Source: Bacteroidota bacterium (lineage in GTDB: Bacteria; Bacteroidota; Rhodothermia; Rhodothermales; Rubricoccaceae). From it: a stretch of DNA of 9,443 bases. Numbering within the stretch: position 1 is the first letter of the stretch; every line of letters begins with the position of its first letter. Under the pieces are notes generated by a model, which had not been told where the DNA came from, ran no database searches, and saw only the letters and a program-made list of their open reading frames with translations. Of the stretch, positions 5,736-9,443 are shown one piece after another. The translations under genes were made by a program, and so were the position numbers. Location of the stretch: NCBI GenBank assembly GCA_022564455.1, contig JADFLK010000053.1, positions 1 to 9,443 on the forward strand, in the 5' to 3' direction.

Positions 5736-6647
5736 ATGCAAGACGATCAGGTCAACTTCTACAAGGAAGCGTTCATGAGCCCGGTGAACCTGGCGTTCCT
5801 GATCATGGCGCTCGTGGCGGGCCTCCTTACCGGTGGCATCGTGGCCAACCTCGTCATTCTATTCACTGCCGCCGCAGAACTGCTGTACCTCGGCACCGTC
5901 CCCCGCTCCGACCGGTACAAGCGGCTCATCCGAAGCCGCCACGCATCCGAGCGCAACAAGCCGCCGAGCGACCGCGAGATTATTCGTTCGTTGCACAAGG
6001 ACGACCAGAAACGATACGTCCGCTTTCGCAACATTGAGAAAGCCATCCGCGACAACTTCTCGAAGCTCTCCTACGCCTCGCAGGGGATGCTCGAAGCACA
6101 CGCCAAAAAGATTGACGGCCTGCTGGATTCGTACCTGAACCTGCTACAGCTGAAGGACAAGTACCTCAAGTTTGCCCAGCGGCAGGGCGAGAACGAGATC
6201 GTGCGCGACATCAGCCAGATTCGTGGGGAGATGGAGCACGATTCGCCGCGCGTCCGCAGCATCAAGGCGCGGCGCATGCAAATCCTGGAAAAGCGGCTTA
6301 CGAAGTTCAAAAAGGCCAACGAAAACCTTGAAATCATCGAAGCCCAGCTTGCCACGATTGAGGATGTGACCCGCTACGTGTACGAACAGTCGCTGACGAT
6401 GCAGAACCCGGAAGAGGTTTCCTTCCAGCTCGATACACTCGTCAACGAGATAGAGGAAACGCAGTCTTCGGTCGAGTCGATCGAGGAAGCTTTCGGCGAC
6501 CCGGCCAACTTCCTCTCCGATCTGGATCTGGAAGAATTCGAAGCTTCGATAGTTAACACCGAGGGGCGTATCGACAAATCGCTCCTCGACGCAGAAGCGC
6601 CTCAAGGGGACGGCACCGCCCGCCAAAAAGACCGTGAACGGAGCTGA
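5736..6647 (+). CDS. Membrane-anchored coiled-coil protein of the PspA cluster
   Basis: This is a 303-residue protein. A short N-terminus (MQDDQVNFYKEAFMSP) is followed by about 37 very hydrophobic residues (16-52) with a GLLTGG break near the middle, probably two short membrane helices or a hairpin. The rest is cytosolic by inference: a basic segment (56-75), a predominantly helical coiled-coil region (about 80-255), an acidic stretch DLDLEEFEA (262-270), and a tail ending KDRERS. I do not recognise a named family. The tail resembles that of PspA upstream (RDRERTE), which hints at a shared partner. The frame is open 28 codons before the chosen ATG, but that part is translated hairpin DNA without family character, so M at 5736 is preferred. 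A role as a membrane anchor for PspA polymers is inference from context only. Confidence 0.8.
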   Translation: MQDDQVNFYKEAFMSPVNLAFLIMALVAGLLTGGIVANLVILFTAAAELLYLGTVPRSDRYKRLIRSRHASERNKPPSDREIIRSLHKDDQKRYVRFRNIEKAIRDNFSKLSYASQGMLEAHAKKIDGLLDSYLNLLQLKDKYLKFAQRQGENEIVRDISQIRGEMEHDSPRVRSIKARRMQILEKRLTKFKKANENLEIIEAQLATIEDVTRYVYEQSLTMQNPEEVSFQLDTLVNEIEETQSSVESIEEAFGDPANFLSDLDLEEFEASIVNTEGRIDKSLLDAEAPQGDGTARQKDRERS

Positions 6648-6657
6648 GGGATGTTGG

Positions 6658-6685
6658 GTATTGCGTAGTGCGTATTCGGTGTTGC
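6658..6685 (+). repeat. Four 7-bp tandem units, GTAKTGC family
   Basis: Four contiguous heptamers in register (consensus GTAKTGC, for example GTATTGC and GTAGTGC; the last two are degenerate) start 10 bases after the stop of the membrane coiled-coil gene. Related units recur at 8499-8525 beside glpK. Confidence 0.72.
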
Positions 6686-6688
6686 CTG

Positions 6689-6827
6689 GGAGGCTGTTGA
6701 ATTAATCATCATGCGTGCTGTTGTTTACGTCATACCCCTCACCCCGGCCCTCTCCCGCATGGGAGAGGGAGTTTCGTAGGAGAGATTGAGATCACTCCGT
6801 GCTGTGGACACTATTTCAACAGCCTCC
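6689..6827. mobile_element. 139-bp MITE-like element with 16-bp terminal inverted repeats
   Basis: GGAGGCTGTTGAATTA at 6689-6704 and the reverse complement of 6812-6827 match at 15 of 16 positions. The interior has no coding frame but holds a perfect hairpin, CCCTCTCCC (6748-6756) with GGGAGAGGG (6761-6769). The flanks (CT on the left, TA on the right) show no clear target duplication. Ends of the type GGCTGTTGAA occur on several transposons, so this could be a non-autonomous remnant. No transposase is in the window. Confidence 0.55.
6748..6769. repeat. CCCTCTCCC / GGGAGAGGG hairpin
   Basis: This is a nine-base perfect stem with a four-base loop (GCAT), preceded by CCCCTCACCCCGG. Very similar CCCTCACCCC-type hairpins are widespread intergenic repeats in many bacterial genomes. 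There is no T-tract after it. Confidence 0.7.
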
Positions 6828-6845
6828 TAGCAAGCTGTTGAAATA
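6812..6845. repeat. Inverted repeat joining two elements
   Basis: TATTTCAACAGC (6812-6823) and GCTGTTGAAATA (6834-6845) are perfect reverse complements around a ten-base loop. The left arm is the right end of the 139-bp element. The right arm begins the next inverted-repeat unit. Confidence 0.8.
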
Positions 6846-7014
6846 CGTGCTCCCCGCAAACCCGCAGTCCCGCAAGCTTGCGGGACTGGACAGGCCAGGC
6901 GCCTGGGTCCGTCCCGCAGGTTTGCGGGACGAAACTTGGCCGTTGCTCTAGTCCTGCCGTTCGGGAGATCGGCTATCCCAGGAGGCTGATGAATTACGTA
7001 TTTCAACAGTCTCC
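6835..7014. mobile_element. Second inverted-repeat-bounded element with internal palindromes
   Basis: CTGTTGAAATACGT (6835-6848) is repeated perfectly in reverse complement at 6996-7009. The right end is itself a near-palindrome of two copies of the GGAGRCTGWTGAAWTA unit (6981-6996 forward, 6999-7014 reverse). The interior holds the palindrome trio at 6866-6930. The last copy overlaps the glpK stop codon (7014-7016). No coding frame of note exists. A MITE- or REP-type non-coding repeat is the likely nature. Confidence 0.5.
6866..6930. repeat. Three consecutive palindromes, REP-like
   Basis: 6866-6887 is a perfect 22-base palindrome (AGTCCCGCAAG and its reverse complement). 6895-6906 (CCAGGCGCCTGG) is a perfect 12-base palindrome. 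6911-6930 is GTCCCGCA, loop GGTT, TGCGGGAC. The first and third share arms (GTCCCGCA/TGCGGGAC), which gives the paired-palindrome look of REP elements. Located between convergent genes, they may also stop transcription from both sides. Confidence 0.75.
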
Positions 7015-8483
7015 TAAGCTTCTACCCACGCCCTCGCGGCCCCAACTGCCCGCTTCCAGCCGCCAAAGAGATTTGAGCGCTCGGCATCATCCATCCCAGG
7101 CTCAAACACTGCATCTACTTGCCGAAGGCCGGTCAAAGCATCCAGGTCAAACCAACCAACGGCCACTCCCGCCAGTCCCGCCGCCCCCCATGCCGTCGTT
7201 TCCACAGAGGCGGGCCGTTCCACCGGCACGTTCAGGATGTCGGCCTGGAACTGCATGAGGAAGTTGTTCAGCGCCGCGCCGCCGTCCACGCGGAGGGCCG
7301 CGAGCGAGAGATCCGCGTCGGCGGTCATCGCGTCCAGCACGTCGCGGGTCCGGTAGGCGATGGACTCCAGCGTAGCGCGGACGAGGTGCGCACGGGTTGA
7401 TCCGCGCGTGAGTCCGAACACCGCGCCTCGGGCATTGGGCTCCCAGTAGGGGGCGCCCAGTCCCACAAAAGCCGGAACGACGTAGACGCCTTCCGTACTC
7501 TCTACGGAGGCGGCAATCTGCTCAGATTCGGCCGCGTTCTCCAGCAGCCCCATTTCATCCCGCAGCCACTGGATGGCCGCTCCGGCAATGAAAACGCTGC
7601 CCTCCAGCGCGTAGACGGGGCCGTCGCCTAGATCCCACGCGATGGTCGTGAGCAGGCCATTCTCTGATTGGACGGGCTCGTTGCCTGTGTTGAGCAGCAT
7701 GAAACAACCCGTGCCGTAGGTGTTCTTCGCCATGCCCGGCTCAAAACAGGCCTGCCCGAACAGCGCGGCTTGCTGGTCGCCCGCAATGCCCGTGATGGGA
7801 ATGGAGCCGCCGAACAGCGGTGTTTCCCCGAACAATCCGCTGGAGGGTTTCACCTCGGGAAGGAGGGAGGCCGGGATGTTAAGGGCTTCCAGCATCGTGT
7901 CATCCCACTGCCCGCGGCGGATGTCGTAGAGCATGGTCCGCGAGGCGTTGGTTACATCGGTAGCGTGGACCGCCCCATCCGTCAGGTTCCACAACAGCCA
8001 CGTGTCGATGGTGCCGAAGGCGAGGTCGCCGCGTTCGGCTCGCTCGCGGGCGCCGTCAACGTTTTCCAGGAGCCAGGCAATCTTGGTGGCGGAGAAGTAC
8101 GGATCGGGGCGGAGTCCGGTGGTGGTGTGGATGTGGTTTTCGAGACCGTCGGCGACGAGGCGCGCGCAGATACCGGTGGTCCGCCTGTCCTGCCAGACGA
8201 TGGCGTTATGGATGGGATCGCCCGTTTGCCGATCCCATACCACCGTGGTTTCTCGCTGGTTGGTGATGCCGATGGCTGCTATTTCCGCTGCGTCGACACC
8301 TTCCATCACTTGCCGAGCAAGACGAAACTGGAGGTCGCGGATTTCCGCTGCGTCGTGCTCCACCCAGCCCGGCTGGGGGTAGTGCTGGGTGAACTCCTCC
8401 TGAGCGACAGCGCGAACGCCGCCCTTCTCATCAAAAAGAAGCGCGCGGCACGACGTGGTGCCGGAGTCGAGGGCGAGGAGCAT
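7014..8483 (-). CDS. glpK: Glycerol kinase
   Basis: The 489-residue FGGY-family kinase phosphorylates glycerol to sn-glycerol-3-phosphate with ATP in the cytosol. The N-terminal ATP loop is [10 protein letters not shown] (5-14). NQRET (75-79) supplies the Arg-Glu pair that binds glycerol, and [14 protein letters not shown] (126-139) holds the glycerol-contacting Tyr and the first FGGY signature. [12 protein letters not shown] (232-243) contains the catalytic base D236. GTGC (257-260) and [18 protein letters not shown] (400-417) form the second nucleotide lobe. Length and order of motifs are normal. The histidine-bearing loop phosphorylated by HPr in Firmicutes is not present. The start ATG at 8481-8483 fits the family; no canonical ribosome-binding site is seen. 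No glycerol facilitator or glpD neighbours the gene, so it appears to be a lone gene. Its stop overlaps a repeat copy. Confidence 0.97.
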   Translation of the reverse strand: MLLALDSGTTSCRALLFDEKGGVRAVAQEEFTQHYPQPGWVEHDAAEIRDLQFRLARQVMEGVDAAEIAAIGITNQRETTVVWDRQTGDPIHNAIVWQDRRTTGICARLVADGLENHIHTTTGLRPDPYFSATKIAWLLENVDGARERAERGDLAFGTIDTWLLWNLTDGAVHATDVTNASRTMLYDIRRGQWDDTMLEALNIPASLLPEVKPSSGLFGETPLFGGSIPITGIAGDQQAALFGQACFEPGMAKNTYGTGCFMLLNTGNEPVQSENGLLTTIAWDLGDGPVYALEGSVFIAGAAIQWLRDEMGLLENAAESEQIAASVESTEGVYVVPAFVGLGAPYWEPNARGAVFGLTRGSTRAHLVRATLESIAYRTRDVLDAMTADADLSLAALRVDGGAALNNFLMQFQADILNVPVERPASVETTAWGAAGLAGVAVGWFDLDALTGLRQVDAVFEPGMDDAERSNLFGGWKRAVGAARAWVEA

Positions 8484-8707
8484 GGGGCGGGCTAGATCGT
8501 AATGCGTAGTGCGTAAGCGTAGATCATTGCTAGTGATCGGTGGTCATTTTGCGGCAAACGCTTACGATTAACAACGGACAACTAGTGGAAGAGCGTGAAG
8601 TGAAAGTAGACCTCACAGCCCGAGGAATCACCCCGTCTTCGTTGGTACGTGGTGCTCATCGGTGTAGTTTTGCAACCGATTCTGAGTTACCCCGTCTCCG
8701 GGCCTAC
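8484..8707. promoter_or_regulatory. Divergent spacer with GTARTGC heptamers and nested inverted repeats
   Basis: 8499-8525 holds heptamer units GTAATGC, GTAGTGC and two degraded ones, the same family as 6658-6685. CGTAAGCGT (8512-8520) and ACGCTTACG (8558-8566) form a nine-base perfect inverted repeat. Inside it GATCA (8522-8526) pairs with TGATC (8534-8538). The nested arrangement lies 29-83 bases upstream of glpK and could bind a regulator, but no known operator is recognised. The rightward frame is open from a GTG at 8540 but looks non-coding until 8708. Confidence 0.45.
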
Positions 8708-9196
8708 GTGAAACGCCTTCGCCAATTCCACCTCTTGCGCCTTTGTGCTACCGTGCTTTTGGGAAGCATCGGGGTGGGGCTGGTGTCGCCTGCGCTGGCT
8801 TCGGGCGATTTGGCGGATCGCCTCCGGGCAGAGGGAATCGCACCGGAAGCGCTGGATGCCGCAATGGAAGCGGCGGCCGAATCGGAGTCGCCTGCTGAAT
8901 TGGCCCAGGCAGTAATGTCTGCGCTGGGAGAATCTGCGCCTGCGCCGGATGTTTTCCTGCGAGCCCTGTACGGGCATCTGTACCAGCTCCTGCGCTTCCA
9001 ACAGGGAATGAAAGCAGTCTCGGGAGCTTCCGCAACGACTCCACAGACGAACCACCCGACGCCGGACGGCATACCGGTTGAGGTCATCCGCCGGCGCGCT
9101 CCGGCATCGGAATTGGCGGCCAGCCATCTGGCTGAGGACGCCCCGCGTCCGCTTCCACGGGTTCAGCATCCGGCTGTTCAGCCGCTTGGTCCCTAG
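8708..9196 (+). CDS. Secreted protein of unknown family
   Basis: This is a 162-residue protein if it starts at the GTG at 8708. The first 31 residues form a clear signal peptide: basic KRLRQFHLLR, hydrophobic LCATVLLGSIGVGLVSP, then a signal-peptidase site at ALA before SGD. The mature part is alanine- and glutamate-rich and helical (DLADRLRAEGIAPEALDAAMEAAAE), with a possible second helical segment (DVFLRALYGHLYQLLRFQQGM) and a proline-rich, probably disordered C-terminus. The frame is open to a GTG at 8540, which would add 56 residues in front of the signal peptide. The signal peptide argues for 8708, but no ribosome-binding site confirms it. The gene diverges from glpK and lies upstream of a SecD-like gene. 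No family is recognised and no function is claimed. Confidence 0.62.
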   Translation: MKRLRQFHLLRLCATVLLGSIGVGLVSPALASGDLADRLRAEGIAPEALDAAMEAAAESESPAELAQAVMSALGESAPAPDVFLRALYGHLYQLLRFQQGMKAVSGASATTPQTNHPTPDGIPVEVIRRRAPASELAASHLAEDAPRPLPRVQHPAVQPLGP

Positions 9197-9335
9197 TAAT
9201 TGAAGGATTGCCGGCAGCCGACGCTACGCGATCCAATTCAAGGTTTCCCGGCTCCACGTTCGTGTGGCCCCTCAGCCCCGAGAACCTCGTCGGCCACGTG
9301 TGTCGCTCCGGTTCTTCATCATCCAAAAGAAAACC
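9197..9335 (+). other. Spacer upstream of the SecD-like gene
   Basis: No terminator, promoter pair or repeat stands out. A weak long-range pairing exists between GTGGCC (9264-9269) and GGCCAC (9292-9297). Confidence 0.3.
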
Positions 9336-9443
9336 ATGCAAGGCAACGGATTCAAAATCTTCGCGGCCTCCGCCTTCATCCTCCTATCGCTGTATTACCT
9401 GTTTCCCACGCTTCAGCACCACCTAAACGAGCGGGATCTGGCG
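9336..9443 (+). CDS. secD: SecD-like protein translocase subunit, N-terminus only
   Basis: Only 36 codons lie in the window. MQGNGFKIFAASAFILLSLYYLFPT is a short basic N-terminus followed by one hydrophobic helix ending in YYLFPT. This resembles the first transmembrane helix of SecD or fused SecDF, which helps the SecYEG channel export proteins using the proton gradient. The following QHHLNERDLA would be the start of the periplasmic part. No yajC is seen upstream. With so little sequence, another membrane protein cannot be excluded. Confidence 0.65.
   Translation, partial: MQGNGFKIFAASAFILLSLYYLFPTLQHHLNERDLA

Noticed and set aside
6658..7014. CRISPR array
   Set aside because: Repeats are short, inverted relative to each other and irregularly spaced, with no uniform spacers or cas genes.
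6878..7258. 126-codon plus-strand frame
   Set aside because: It runs through palindromic repeats into the antisense of glpK and is proline/arginine-rich shadow sequence.
7668..8495. 275-codon plus-strand frame
   Set aside because: Antisense of glpK; the opposite strand carries all glycerol kinase motifs.
8687..9169. 160-codon minus-strand frame
   Set aside because: Arginine-rich shadow; the plus strand has a clear signal peptide and compatible composition.
9084..9341. 85-codon minus-strand frame
   Set aside because: Spans the end of the secreted-protein gene and the spacer before secD, with no protein-like features.

Overview
The window looks like bacterial chromosome with fairly high GC, apart from an AT-rich dip around 900-960. 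The best guess is a member of the Rhodothermota or a related Bacteroidota-side lineage. That guess comes from family recall only: the cysteine-free L31, the small secreted HEAT-repeat protein and the SecD-like N-terminus. Canonical Shine-Dalgarno sites are visible for two genes (the HEAT protein and L31) and absent for most others. No tRNA, rRNA, CRISPR array or complete insertion sequence was seen.

Layout. 1-272: the C-terminal part of a HEPN-domain protein, broken by a one-base frameshift. 361-833 (minus): a small exported HEAT-repeat-like protein followed by a clear terminator. 834-1106: an AT-rich divergent intergenic region with a 13-bp operator-like palindrome and a structured leader. 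1107-1390: ribosomal protein L31 (rpmE) with its terminator. 1398-2432 (minus): a VAT-1/quinone-oxidoreductase-like dehydrogenase. 2433-2723: a divergent spacer whose two ends are degenerate 7-bp tandem arrays, each pointing into the adjacent gene. 2724-4058: pyrimidine-nucleoside (thymidine) phosphorylase. 4150-6647: a PspA-centred cluster of three genes. 6648-7013: a convergent spacer packed with inverted repeats and palindromes that resemble MITE or REP elements. 7014-8483 (minus): glycerol kinase. 8484-8707: a divergent spacer. 8708-9196: a secreted protein of unknown family. 9336-end: the start of a SecD-like translocase subunit.

How the genes work together. Most are unrelated housekeeping functions: ribosome, nucleoside salvage, glycerol use and protein export. 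The coherent unit is 4150-6647. It encodes PspA/IM30 (an ESCRT-III-like membrane-remodelling protein), a soluble coiled-coil protein whose middle matches the PspA C-terminal half but which lacks the PspA N-terminus, and a membrane-anchored coiled-coil protein. The first and third proteins end in nearly the same charged tail (DRERTE and DRERS). The second carries two copies of KTIGR, one almost at its C-terminus. This makes a plausible three-component membrane-stress or remodelling module, and it is the best candidate here for an undescribed system.

The other recurring theme is short-period tandem repeats in the spacers (7-bp and 4/8-bp units). They sit directly beside start or stop codons and occur in at least three sequence families.
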